Assembly (NCBI GenBank): GCA_963725505.1
Contig: CAVRYN010000005.1
Location: 186,001-250,000, forward strand
Origin: Udaeobacter sp963725505
Lineage (GTDB): Bacteria > Verrucomicrobiota > Verrucomicrobiia > Chthoniobacterales > UBA10450
Length of the DNA: 64,000 bases
Direction of reading: 5' to 3'
Each line of letters opens with the position of its first letter. Position 1 is the stretch's first letter. This document shows, in pieces, positions 34,531 to 42,500 of the stretch. Position numbers and translations under genes: made by a program. The notes below the pieces were generated by a model. It saw only the letters and a list, made by a program, of their open reading frames with translations, was not told where the DNA came from and did no database searches.

Positions 34531-35400
34531 ATGAAGGAACAAATTCCAGCAATCGGCGTCATTGGCGGCAGCGGCCTGTATCAAATGGAGGAAGTCCAAG
34601 ACGTCACCGAACATCAGATCAATACGCCGTTTGGGTCGCCATCCGACACGCTCGTTGGCGGAACGCTGAGCGGGCGCCAGGTTTATTTCCTGCCACGACA
34701 CGGACGCGGTCATCGGATTCTGCCGCACGAAATCAATCATCGCGCGAATATCTACGCGCTCCGTTTACTCAACGTCCGCTGGATCATCTCGGTGGCAGCG
34801 GTGGGCAGTTTGCAGGAGAAATACGCGCCGCGAGATGTAGTCTTGCCATCACAGTTTTACGATCGCACGAGCAATCGCACCGCCCATACATTCTTTGGAG
34901 AAGGCATTGCGGCGCACATCGCGTTCGCCGAGCCGATCAGCGCGAACCTGCGTAATCTTCTGGCCGAATCAGCCAGGTCCTTGGGAGTGACGGTGCACAA
35001 CGGCGGCACTTACGTGAACATGGATGGCCCGGCGTTTTCCACGCGCGCGGAATCGGAATTCAATAGGCGCAACGGCTTTGACGTCATCGCGATGACGAAT
35101 CTTCCGGAAGCGAAACTGGCGCGCGAAGCGGAGATCGCGTTTGCGACGATGGCCATGATTACCGATTACGATTGCTGGAAGGTGGAAGAAGAACCAGTCT
35201 CGGCGCAGACCGTCCTCAGCCATTTGATAGTGAACGCCGAGACGGCGAGGAGAGTGATTGTTGACGTGATCCCGCGAATTCCAGCGGAGCCGAACTGGCC
35301 GGAACATTTCGCGTTGGACACCGCGCTGGTCACGGAGCGCAAGCTCTGGCCAAAAGCCACGGTAGAAAAGCTCAAACCGATTTTGGCACGGCTTCTGTAG
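34531..35400 (+). CDS. mtnP: 5'-methylthioadenosine phosphorylase
   Basis: 289 residues. MtnP phosphorolyses methylthioadenosine to adenine and methylthioribose-1-phosphate, the first step of methionine salvage. Signatures: GVIGGSGLYQM near residues 9-19, phosphate-site RHGRGHRILPHEINHRANI near 56-74, base and sugar sites NMDGPAFSTRAESE near 165-178, and ITDYDCW near 210-216 with the catalytic Asp. Its stop codon TAG is also the TAG of a dispersed TGTAGC element (see 35396). It fits the methylation-cycle genes elsewhere in the window (metK, ahcY), although not adjacent. Confidence 0.94.
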   Translation: MKEQIPAIGVIGGSGLYQMEEVQDVTEHQINTPFGSPSDTLVGGTLSGRQVYFLPRHGRGHRILPHEINHRANIYALRLLNVRWIISVAAVGSLQEKYAPRDVVLPSQFYDRTSNRTAHTFFGEGIAAHIAFAEPISANLRNLLAESARSLGVTVHNGGTYVNMDGPAFSTRAESEFNRRNGFDVIAMTNLPEAKLAREAEIAFATMAMITDYDCWKVEEEPVSAQTVLSHLIVNAETARRVIVDVIPRIPAEPNWPEHFALDTALVTERKLWPKATVEKLKPILARLL

Positions 35401-35461
35401 CCACGGCCCTGTGGGCCGTCCAATCTCCCCGCACCGGACCGGCCACAGGCCGGTGGCTACA
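35396..35461. repeat. TGTAGC two-hairpin element, copy 6; supplies the mtnP stop codon
   Basis: TGTAGC at 35396-35401 overlaps the mtnP stop TAG (35398-35400). Hairpin 1 ACGGCCC/GGGCCGT, hairpin 2 ACCGGCC/GGCCGGT, closing with GGCTACA at 35455-35461. Nearly the same stems as copy 5. Confidence 0.88.
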
Positions 35462-35464
35462 AGA

Positions 35465-35697
35465 TTACGCGGCTGCGCAGCGCCCGCGCCGAGACCAAAT
35501 TCGTTGATGGCTGCGATTGCCGCTTTGCGTAATCGAGAATCATTTGCAAGACCCAGGTAATCGTTGGAGGAAAAGTTAACCAGCCGTCGGCCGCCAATTT
35601 CTATCTCCGGGCCTTGCGAGCTGCTGATTTCCCGAAGATGGCGATCCAACGCCGCCGCACGGAGCGCCTTCAATTGCTCTGCAAAGAGATCCTCCAC
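35465..35697 (-). pseudogene. bioF: Truncated 8-amino-7-oxononanoate synthase remnant
   Basis: Starting at GTG 35697, about 78 residues match the N-terminus of BioF: a helical start (DLFAEQLKALRAAALDR), the RRLVNFSSNDYLGLAND segment diagnostic of the AONS/KBL family, and NEFGLGAGA. The match stops at GAGA, where a normal protein would go on for about 300 residues. The frame then enters a TGTAGC repeat and the antisense of mtnP. It lacks the PLP lysine and most of the enzyme, so it cannot be active. It appears to be a deletion remnant, with the breakpoint next to the repeat element. Confidence 0.75.
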
Positions 35698-35741
35698 CGC
35701 AAACGATTGAATTGCGACCGGAACCAATTGAGAATCAAAAA

Positions 35742-36182
35742 ATGAAGACGCGTCTTTTTGATCACATCGACCTGCGGGTAAAAAACATGGAGGTGGCAAG
35801 AAAGTTCTACCGAAAATTTCTGCCGCAGCTTGGATTTGTTCGCGAAAGAGCTGAGCCGGCGCCCGCTACATTGTCGAGCGATCAGGTTAGCGGCGATTTC
35901 CACACGTTTTATTCTGCCGGTGGTGACAAGCCGTCGGAATTTTTCGGTTTCACAGAGGATAAGAACCATCAGCCAAACGGTACGCGCGTCGCGTTTTGGG
36001 CAGATACGCGTGATGAAGTGGATCGGCTGGCGAAGCTGGTGCGCCAAGCGGGCGGCAAGGCGCTTGAAGGGCCTGAAATCTGTGTCGACTACAGTCCGGG
36101 CTACTATGCGTTTTTCTTCGAGGACCCCGATGGCAACAAGCTGGAAATTTGCTGTCGGGAAAGTCCAATCATTGCGCAATGA
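35742..36182 (+). CDS. VOC-family (glyoxalase-like) protein
   Basis: 146 residues from ATG 35742. The vicinal-oxygen-chelate fold is shown by FDHIDLRVKNMEVARKFYRKFLPQLGF (first metal His) and, near the C-terminus, GYYAFFFEDPDGNKLEICC (Glu ligand and EDPDGN signature). Such proteins are glyoxalases, dioxygenases or antibiotic-binding proteins. The substrate cannot be inferred. It is divergent from the bioF remnant. Confidence 0.85.
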   Translation: MKTRLFDHIDLRVKNMEVARKFYRKFLPQLGFVRERAEPAPATLSSDQVSGDFHTFYSAGGDKPSEFFGFTEDKNHQPNGTRVAFWADTRDEVDRLAKLVRQAGGKALEGPEICVDYSPGYYAFFFEDPDGNKLEICCRESPIIAQ

Positions 36183-36207
36183 CCTAGTCTAGACGAACAG
36201 TTGAAGA

Positions 36208-36744
36208 ATGAGTAAACCAGCGCACGAGCCTGCCATTTTGCAGGGCGCGCGTCGTGTTCGCTACCTCAAGTTGATTGCGCTTTTCAAGATCGGTAAAGGC
36301 GCCCTGTTGCTTCTGCTTGGCATTTCACTGCTTTTTGTGAATGCGCGGACTCGCTGGATGGATGCTCTGTCGAATTGGACCGCGGACGAAATCCTGCTGG
36401 AGCACAGCAGAACTGTCGTTTATTTGCTCAACAAACTGCAAGCGGTCCTCGCGGACGGCGCGCTGCGCGCCACAGGTCTTCTGGCGCTGTTTTATTCCGC
36501 GGTTCTTTTCACCGAAGGAATCGGCGTTTACATGCAGCAACGCTGGGCTGAGCTACTGATGATTTTCGCGACGGCAGGCCTGATTCCAATCGAGGTTCGT
36601 CATATTTGGCATCGCCCAGGTCTGGTGGGCGCGCTCATTTTGCTGGCGAACTGTTTCATTGTCTGGTTCCTGTATCGGGTGCTCAAGCGCGACAAGCCCA
36701 AGGCGCACGTTGCGCAGCCGCGCGAACTCGTTGAGACAGTGTAG
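36208..36744 (+). CDS. DUF2127-like membrane protein
   Basis: 178 residues with four hydrophobic helices (about 22-44, 82-104, 112-130 and 138-160) and polar loops. The pattern RYLKLIALFKIGKGALLLLLGISLL at the start and RWAELLMIFATAGLIPIEV in the middle resemble the DUF2127 family, whose function is not known. It follows the VOC gene by 25 bases and may be co-transcribed. Confidence 0.7.
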   Translation: MSKPAHEPAILQGARRVRYLKLIALFKIGKGALLLLLGISLLFVNARTRWMDALSNWTADEILLEHSRTVVYLLNKLQAVLADGALRATGLLALFYSAVLFTEGIGVYMQQRWAELLMIFATAGLIPIEVRHIWHRPGLVGALILLANCFIVWFLYRVLKRDKPKAHVAQPRELVETV

Positions 36745-36832
36745 ATGGATGATTCCCTTGTGAAGCGCGGACACGCTTGGCAGAACAAGGAGCGCCGATT
36801 ATTTTTAACAACCAACCTCGCAGTTGGCGTCA

Positions 36833-37093
36833 ATGCAAAAGCCAAAAATTGATGATAACCTGACTTTAATGGCGGATTTCGGAACGACCGAAGCAATTTG
36901 CATCGACGTGCTCGATAATCCGGCGGCCGAGGAAGGCATTTTGCTCAAAGTGATGTCCCGCGGCCCATTCGAACAAGGCCAACAGGTGTGGATACTCGAT
37001 CGCGATGGATCAAAAGTCGGCGCCACTGTAGAAAATGTCGTTCAACAAACCGTCGATAGTGAAGTGACGCTCTCGACCGTGTTGCCGGCGTAA
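36833..37093 (+). CDS. Small soluble protein of unknown function
   Basis: 86 residues from ATG 36833 (an upstream TTG would add three). Acidic, beta-rich by pattern (ICIDVLDNP, LKVMSRGPF, VTLSTVLPA), no signal peptide or membrane helix. It ends next to a TGTAGC half-element. Family not recognised. Confidence 0.55.
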   Translation: MQKPKIDDNLTLMADFGTTEAICIDVLDNPAAEEGILLKVMSRGPFEQGQQVWILDRDGSKVGATVENVVQQTVDSEVTLSTVLPA

Positions 37094-37094
37094 T

Positions 37095-37119
37095 TGTAGC
37101 CCCGAATGTTTTCGGGGCT
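37095..37119. repeat. TGTAGC half-element after the small soluble protein gene
   Basis: TGTAGC, then GCCCCGAA-TGTT-TTCGGGGC, a single perfect 8-base hairpin. It begins two bases after the TAA stop of the preceding gene. Confidence 0.75.
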
Positions 37120-37144
37120 GCCGGAATCGAAAATAAAAACGCGG

Positions 37145-37253
37145 GTCATCCTGAGCGAAGCGAAGGACCTCTCGCTGGATGTTGCATCACACAAGTTATT
37201 GTAGTGTGACGACTGCTTCGATTGCGAGATTCCTCGACTCCGCTCGGAATGAC
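37145..37253. repeat. GTCATTCCGAG palindromic repeat, copy 3
   Basis: Left end GTCATCCTGAGCGAAGCGAA, right end TCGACTCCGCTCGGAATGAC. It ends two bases before the stop of the convergent hydrolase gene, so again lies tight against a gene end. Confidence 0.85.
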
Positions 37254-37255
37254 AG

Positions 37256-37909
37256 TCAGTGCGCTGATTTCGTGCCGATATGCTTGACGAACCAATCGCT
37301 TGCCAGGTTGGCTACTTTCTCCAGCGCGCCAGGTTCCTCAAAAAGATGCGTCGCGCCAGGCAATATCTCCAGTTTTACTTCGCAGCGCATCTGATCGCGC
37401 GCCATCTCATTTAGCTCAATTACGATGTCGTCATTTCCACCAACAATGAGCAACGTCGGCGCCTGAACTTTTGGCAACGCGTCGCCGGCCAGATCGGGAC
37501 GTCCACCGCGTGAAACCACGGCGCCGACATCTTGTGGAAGCTCTGCCGCTGCGACGAGAGCCGCACCTCCGCCGGTGCTCGAGCCGAAATAGCCCACGCG
37601 CAGATCGCATGTTTGCTTTTGTTGTTTTGCCCATCTTGTGGCGTGAACGAGGCGTTCGGCCAGCAAGCCGATATTGAATCGGTGCTCACGAGTGCGCATG
37701 TCCATCGCTTCCTCTTCCTGCGTGAGCAAATCGAAGAGTAACGTTGCCAGTCCGGCATCGTTCAGCGTGCGCGCGACAAATAGATTGCGTGGACTGTGCC
37801 GGCTGCTGCCGCTCCCGTGCGCAAACAGCACCAGCGCGACCGCCTTCTGGGGAATAATCAAATTTCCGGAGAGGACGGCGCGCCCCGCTTGTATCTCCAC
37901 TTCACTCAT
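37256..37909 (-). CDS. Alpha/beta hydrolase (dienelactone-hydrolase-like)
   Basis: 217 residues. The nucleophile elbow is GYFGSSTGGGAAL (GxSxG-type, near residues 106-118), with the acid in IVGGNDDIV near 155-163 and the His in PGATHLF near 184-190, a complete triad. Close resemblance in setting: the next gene upstream encodes a phosphoribosyltransferase-like protein, a pairing that in other bacteria occurs as a single fused protein. Exact substrate unknown. Confidence 0.85.
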   Translation of the reverse strand: MSEVEIQAGRAVLSGNLIIPQKAVALVLFAHGSGSSRHSPRNLFVARTLNDAGLATLLFDLLTQEEEAMDMRTREHRFNIGLLAERLVHATRWAKQQKQTCDLRVGYFGSSTGGGAALVAAAELPQDVGAVVSRGGRPDLAGDALPKVQAPTLLIVGGNDDIVIELNEMARDQMRCEVKLEILPGATHLFEEPGALEKVANLASDWFVKHIGTKSAH

Positions 37910-37973
37910 GTCTCACTCTTCATCTTGCTCCCGATCCGAAACTATTGAGGATGTGAACTCCATTCGGTGTCCT

Positions 37974-38627
37974 TCAGGACATCTCTTGCGCGGCCTGGCT
38001 CAGTAACTCGCGCACGTCTTCGTCGCTGGTCTGCGAGAAATCTTCATAATATTGGCCGACGGCCTGAAAGAATTCAGGTGTGCTCAGGCAAATTGTTTCA
38101 TCGGCTTCTTCTTCGAGTTCGCGGCAAGTGTCTTGCGGACCTACTGGCACTGCTACGACAATTTTCGCGGCGCCGCTCTGTCGCAGCGCCTTAATCGCGG
38201 CGCGCATTGTTGCACCGGTGGCCAATCCGTCGTCCACCAGAATAACAATTCGATCGCGCAGCTCGGGTGGCGGACGGCCTTGGCGATAAATCTGCTCGCG
38301 CCGTTCCAATTCGGCTATTTCTCTGGCCGTGACCGCGTCGATGGCCTCGTCTGCGTGTGGTATTGAGCGCATGACATCTTCGTTTAAAACGCGCACTCCG
38401 CCCGAGGCGATCGCACCGGCAGCTAGTTCTTCGAAACCGGGGACACCGAGCTTGCGCACGATGAAAACGTCGAACGGCGCGCCAAGCCGCTGCGCGACTT
38501 CGAACGCCACTGGCACACCGCCTCGCGGCAGCCCTAGCACGATTACGTCATCGCGACCGGCATACTTGACGAGCTTTTCCACAAGCAGCCGGCCTGCTTC
38601 GGTTCGGTTTGCAAAAGCGCGTTCCAT
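37974..38627 (-). CDS. Phosphoribosyltransferase-family protein
   Basis: 217 residues. The PRPP-binding motif VILVDDGLATGATM is at about residues 127-140, with an upstream GLPRGGVPVAFEVA segment. These are of the kind found in PRTases paired with alpha/beta hydrolases in stress-related gene sets. The nucleobase, if any, is not evident. The hydrolase gene lies 64 bases downstream on the same strand. Confidence 0.85.
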   Translation of the reverse strand: MERAFANRTEAGRLLVEKLVKYAGRDDVIVLGLPRGGVPVAFEVAQRLGAPFDVFIVRKLGVPGFEELAAGAIASGGVRVLNEDVMRSIPHADEAIDAVTAREIAELERREQIYRQGRPPPELRDRIVILVDDGLATGATMRAAIKALRQSGAAKIVVAVPVGPQDTCRELEEEADETICLSTPEFFQAVGQYYEDFSQTSDEDVRELLSQAAQEMS

Positions 38628-38645
38628 GCGGCGACCCGCGCCGCT

Positions 38646-38777
38646 TCAAGTTGTTGCCGCAGCGAACGCGGGAAATAACGACTGCACCTCGCGGGGAAAA
38701 CTATGCATCACTTTTTCGATTTCACCACCACCGATGTGACTGGGCATGTCTTTAATCGCACCAATCGCAGCTGCCAT
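38646..38777 (-). pseudogene. Possible short DUF2267-like remnant
   Basis: About 43 residues, with GGGEIEKVMHSFPREVQSLFP resembling the C-terminal part of DUF2267 proteins. The open frame continues upstream through the tRNA gene, so that part is not coding. It may be a residual C-terminus of a lost gene, or chance. Confidence 0.25.
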
Positions 38778-38804
38778 TCCTGCAAAGCAGCGCGCGAAGC
38801 AGGA

Positions 38805-38894
38805 TGGCGGAAGGGGTGGGATTCGAACCCACGGTGGGTTTCCCCACGCTCGATTTCGAGTCGAGTGCCTTAAACCGGACTCAGCCACCCTTCC
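38805..38894 (-). tRNA. tRNA-Ser (anticodon CGA)
   Basis: Reading the minus strand, the acceptor stem GGAAGGG pairs with the matching 3' strand, followed by discriminator G and an encoded CCA (38805-38807). The anticodon stem-loop is CTCGA-CTCGAAA-TCGAG with anticodon CGA, reading UCG codons. A long variable arm follows (CGTGGGGAAACCCACC), as expected for tRNA-Ser. The T-loop GGTTCGAATCCC is intact. Confidence 0.93.
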
Positions 38895-39224
38895 TTTTTG
38901 CAACAGTCGATACTGCGCAAAGAGCCGCTTAATTATGAGATGCGATTTGGCCTTTGCAAGATGCGCGCCGGAGGTTTCAGGGGTTCAGGATTCAGTGTAG
39001 TGCAGTGATTTAAACAGTCGGAAACTTGAAACCTGAACCATGATCTCGTCAGACGAAAAAATGTTACAAATTTTAGCTTGCCATGCCTTTGCCAGGGGCT
39101 GCATATTGTGTGTCCAACCGGACAGCCACGCTATTACTTGTTGTTGACTAGTATTCACAGGTTGTTGGCGCCGCTGTTCACCAGTATTCGCATCTTATTC
39201 GAACTTTAACCCCTCCTCACCGCC
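38895..39224. other. 330-base gap between tRNA-Ser and nrdJ
   Basis: No gene is seen. It holds an inverted dispersed repeat (about 38972-39039: GGTTTCAGGGGTTCAGG, with the inverse GAAACCTGAACC) and the 33-base-spaced direct repeats just before nrdJ. No cobalamin riboswitch box is recognised, although nrdJ is cobalamin-dependent. Confidence 0.6.
39143..39192 (+). promoter_or_regulatory. Direct repeats spaced by 33 bases upstream of nrdJ
   Basis: GTTGACTAGTATTCACA at 39143 and GTTCACCAGTATTCGCA at 39176 match at 14 of 17 positions. A start-to-start distance of 33 bases is about three helical turns, so both sites face the same side of the DNA. The location and spacing resemble paired NrdR boxes, but the bases do not clearly match that consensus. 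Confidence 0.5.
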
Positions 39225-42200
39225 ATGATTCAACTAAAACCCGGAATTCCGCCCGCTTCACTTAATCCACCGTCTCGATCGGACACACGTCGAAAAAACA
39301 GGACGGGAAAGAGGAAAAGTGACGGCCTGCACTTCAAGCGTGTGTTCAGCGATGCTGCCATTGCGCCGTTCGATCAAATCGAATGGGAACGGCGCACTGC
39401 CGAAATCAATGACGATAGTGGCAAAGTCATTTTTAAGCAGGAAGACATCGAGGTCCCGAAAAGCTGGAGCGCGCTCGCGACCAAAATTGCCGTGTCGAAA
39501 TATTTTTACGGTGACATCGCTAACGGCACCGATCCATACAAAGGCGGAAGAGAAACTTCGGTGCGGCAGTTGATTCATCGCGTCACGCGCACGATCGCCG
39601 ATTGGGGCATGGCGGATGGTTATTTTGCGGACGCCGAGGCCGCAGAAATTTTCTACGATGAACTGACCTGGCTTTGCGTGAACCAGCACGGCGCATTTAA
39701 CTCGCCGGTCTGGTTTAATGTTGGTTTGTATCATCAATACGGCGTGGGAAAGGGCGCTGGCGCGGGCAACTATTTTTACAACCGCGAGACGGGCAAAGCG
39801 GAGCGAGCGCCTTCGCAATACGAATATCCGCAGGGCAGCGCGTGTTTTATCCAAAGCGTGGACGACACGATGGAAGACATCATGCGCCTGGCCACGAGCG
39901 AGGCGATGCTTTTCAAATATGGCAGCGGCACCGGAACCGATCTTTCTTCGCTAAGATCGACACGAGAAAAATTGAGCGGTGGCGGCAAACCGAGCGGGCC
40001 GCTCTCGTTCCTAAAAGTTTACGACCAGGTTGCAAACGTCGTGAAGAGCGGCGGGAAAACAAGGCGCGCGGCCAAGATGAACACGCTCAAGGATTGGCAC
40101 CCGGACATCGAGGAGTTCATCGACGCCAAGCAGAAAGAAGAGAAAAAAGCGTGGGCGCTCATCGAGCAGGGCTATGACGGCAGTTACAACGGCGACGCGT
40201 ACGGCTCGGTGATGTATCAAAACGAAAACGTGAGCGTGCGGGTGAGCGACGAATTCATGGAAGCGGCGCAGGAGGGGTGTGAATGGTGGACGCGTCGCGT
40301 GACGGACGGCCAGCCATGCGAGAAAAAAGACGCGCGCACGTTGCTGCACAAAATCGCCGAAGGCACATGGGTCTGCGGCGATCCTGGAATGCAATTCGAT
40401 ACCACGATCCACAAATGGCATACGTGCAAAGGCACAGACCGGCAAAATTCCACGAACCCATGCAGCGAGTATCTCTTCCTCGACAACACTGCCTGCAATC
40501 TCGCCTCGCTGAATTTGATGAAGTTCAAGACCGCGGACGGCGATTTTGATGTGGAGCGATTCAAAGCCGCGGTGCGCATTTTCATCACCGCGCAGGAAAT
40601 CATTGTCGATAACGCAAGTTACCCGATCAAAGAAATCGCCGAGAACTCGCACATTTTCCGCACGCTCGGGCTCGGCTACGCGAACCTCGGCTCACTGATT
40701 ATGAGTTACGGTCACGGCTACGACAGCGTGGAAGGACGCGCTCTCTGTGGCGCGATCACTGCCATCATGACCGGCGAAACTTACGAGCAAAGCGCGCGCA
40801 TGGCGCAAGCGCTGGGACCGTTCCCTGGCTATCACGACGCGCACGCCAGCGGCGTCCCGAAGCCAGCCGCAAAGGACAACGTGGCCTCAATGTTGGAGGT
40901 GATCGAGCTGCATCGCTGTGCAGTGCGCGAAATTTCGGATGCGAAAGAGTTCGCGCATTTGAAAGAGGAAGCTCGAAAAGTTTGGGACAGCGCGGCGGAA
41001 CTCGGCAAGCGCCACGGTTATCGCAATGCGCAAGTCACCGTGCTCGCCCCGACGGGCACGATCAGTTTCCTGATGGATTGCGATACGACCGGAATCGAAC
41101 CGGACATCGCGCTGGTAAAATACAAGCTGCTCGCGGGCGGCGGCATGCTCAAAATTGTCAACCAGACCGTCAAACTCGCGCTGGAGAAACTTGGTTACAA
41201 TGCCGAGGAAATCGAACGCATCATAGCGCATATCGACGCGGCCGACACGATTGAGGACGTCATCGACACGGACGGATCCAAGATCTCATCCGGCCTGAAA
41301 CCGGAACACTTGCCGATTTTCGATTGCGCATTCAAGCCATTCAAAGGCCAGCGCTCGCTGCATTACCTGGCGCATCTGAAAATGATGGCTGCGGCGCAGC
41401 CATTCCTAAGCGGCGCCATCTCGAAGACCGTGAACATGCCGGAAGCAGCCACCGTGAACGATATCATGAATACCTACGTCGAGGGTTGGAGGCTTGGATT
41501 AAAATCGATCGCGATTTATCGCGAGGGCTCGAAACGCTCTGCGCCTTTGAACACGCGCAAGACAAAAGACATGGGAGCAACTGTAGCCGGCGGCGTTGAC
41601 GCCGGCCTAGCCGACATTGAGGTGCTGCAAAAGCGCATTCTCGAACTGGAACAAGAACTAGCCACGCTGCGCAGCCAGCTCAATCAACCGGTTCGGCATC
41701 GCATGCCGGACACGCGCTCGTCGATGACTCACCGGTTCGAGATCGCCGGTCACGAGGGTTATATCACCGTCGGGTTGTATGAAGACGGCCAACCGGGTGA
41801 GCTTTTCATTACTATGTCAAAGGAAGGCAGCACCATCGGCGGATTGATGGACACCGTCGGCACGCTCACTTCGATTGCGCTCCAGTACGGGGTGCCGCTG
41901 GAGAGTCTCGTGAAAAAATTCGCGTATCAGCGATTCGAGCCGAGCGGGTTTACAAAAAATCCCGACATTCGTCACGCGACGAGCATCACCGATTACGTTT
42001 TCCGTTGGCTCGCCTGCCAGTTCATCAAAGGCTACAAGGAAGCGACTGCGCCGAACCGCGCGCAGCCCGACTTACCGCTCAAAGAAATCGTCGAGATCGA
42101 GAAGAAGGCGTTGAACCGGCCAGTCACTGATTTAGCGCGCACCGGCGACAAACAAGTAATCGATGTGATCACAAATAACCCGCCGACCAATCCTGGTACT

Positions 42201-42365
42201 GCAGGACATAGCGGGAATGGCAATGGCCATGATGATCGCGTCATGGTCGCGCTCGGCAGCATCTTCATGGGAATCACCTGTTCAGTGTGCGGCAGTGACA
42301 AAGTGATTCGCGCCGGCGCATGCGGCGTCTGCATCGAATGCGGCACCAGCCAGGGCTGTAGCTGA
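39225..42365 (+). CDS. nrdJ: Adenosylcobalamin-dependent ribonucleotide reductase
   Basis: 1046 residues. Class II RNR reduces ribonucleotides to deoxyribonucleotides using a radical from adenosylcobalamin, with or without oxygen. The conserved Cys and active-site region STNPCSEYLFLDNTACNLASLNL is present, as is PTGTISFLMDCDTTGIEP in the barrel. Near the C-terminus a zinc-binding or thioredoxin-like Cys cluster is seen (TCSVCGSDKV, CGVCIECGTSQGC). Residues 786-797 (TVAGGVDAGLAD) are encoded by a TGTAGC half-element and sit in a linker after the barrel, so the repeat is read in frame. Confidence 0.94.
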   Translation: MIQLKPGIPPASLNPPSRSDTRRKNRTGKRKSDGLHFKRVFSDAAIAPFDQIEWERRTAEINDDSGKVIFKQEDIEVPKSWSALATKIAVSKYFYGDIANGTDPYKGGRETSVRQLIHRVTRTIADWGMADGYFADAEAAEIFYDELTWLCVNQHGAFNSPVWFNVGLYHQYGVGKGAGAGNYFYNRETGKAERAPSQYEYPQGSACFIQSVDDTMEDIMRLATSEAMLFKYGSGTGTDLSSLRSTREKLSGGGKPSGPLSFLKVYDQVANVVKSGGKTRRAAKMNTLKDWHPDIEEFIDAKQKEEKKAWALIEQGYDGSYNGDAYGSVMYQNENVSVRVSDEFMEAAQEGCEWWTRRVTDGQPCEKKDARTLLHKIAEGTWVCGDPGMQFDTTIHKWHTCKGTDRQNSTNPCSEYLFLDNTACNLASLNLMKFKTADGDFDVERFKAAVRIFITAQEIIVDNASYPIKEIAENSHIFRTLGLGYANLGSLIMSYGHGYDSVEGRALCGAITAIMTGETYEQSARMAQALGPFPGYHDAHASGVPKPAAKDNVASMLEVIELHRCAVREISDAKEFAHLKEEARKVWDSAAELGKRHGYRNAQVTVLAPTGTISFLMDCDTTGIEPDIALVKYKLLAGGGMLKIVNQTVKLALEKLGYNAEEIERIIAHIDAADTIEDVIDTDGSKISSGLKPEHLPIFDCAFKPFKGQRSLHYLAHLKMMAAAQPFLSGAISKTVNMPEAATVNDIMNTYVEGWRLGLKSIAIYREGSKRSAPLNTRKTKDMGATVAGGVDAGLADIEVLQKRILELEQELATLRSQLNQPVRHRMPDTRSSMTHRFEIAGHEGYITVGLYEDGQPGELFITMSKEGSTIGGLMDTVGTLTSIALQYGVPLESLVKKFAYQRFEPSGFTKNPDIRHATSITDYVFRWLACQFIKGYKEATAPNRAQPDLPLKEIVEIEKKALNRPVTDLARTGDKQVIDVITNNPPTNPGTAGHSGNGNGHDDRVMVALGSIFMGITCSVCGSDKVIRAGACGVCIECGTSQGCS
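41582..41606 (+). repeat. TGTAGC half-element inside nrdJ, read in frame
   Basis: TGTAGCCGGCGGCGTTGACG and the closing CCGGC form the same hairpin as the intergenic half-element at 29273-29297 and the arms at 57911. It is translated as VAGGVDAG within NrdJ without breaking the frame. Confidence 0.8.
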
Positions 42366-42447
42366 GGCGGCTCGCTGCCAACTTGATGCGAAATCAGCGC
42401 AAGCCATTCGGCTGGATAATCGGACTGAACTGCGCTTGATTGGACAC

Positions 42448-42476
42448 GCGCGCGCGCATGGCTACAGTGCGCGCGC
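42448..42476. other. GC-repeat hairpin between nrdJ and the acyl-CoA dehydrogenase gene
   Basis: GCGCGCGCGC at 42448-42457 and GCGCGCGC at 42469-42476 enclose a loop with GGCTACAG, a fragment of the TGTAGC family in reverse. There is no T-tract, so it does not look like a standard terminator. Confidence 0.35.
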
Positions 42477-42500
42477 CCGCTGTGTTCGGCTAAAATCTGA

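Noticed and set aside
34969..35799. A 276-residue minus-strand gene antisense to mtnP
   Set aside because: Only the middle matches BioF; the rest is repeat plus the antisense of mtnP. Kept as a bioF remnant at 35465-35697.
38646..38903. An 85-residue gene across the tRNA
   Set aside because: It reads through tRNA-Ser on the same strand; only a possible short remnant downstream is retained at low confidence.
38895..39224. Cobalamin riboswitch before nrdJ
   Set aside because: No B12-box-like core recognised in the gap; only dispersed repeats and paired sites.
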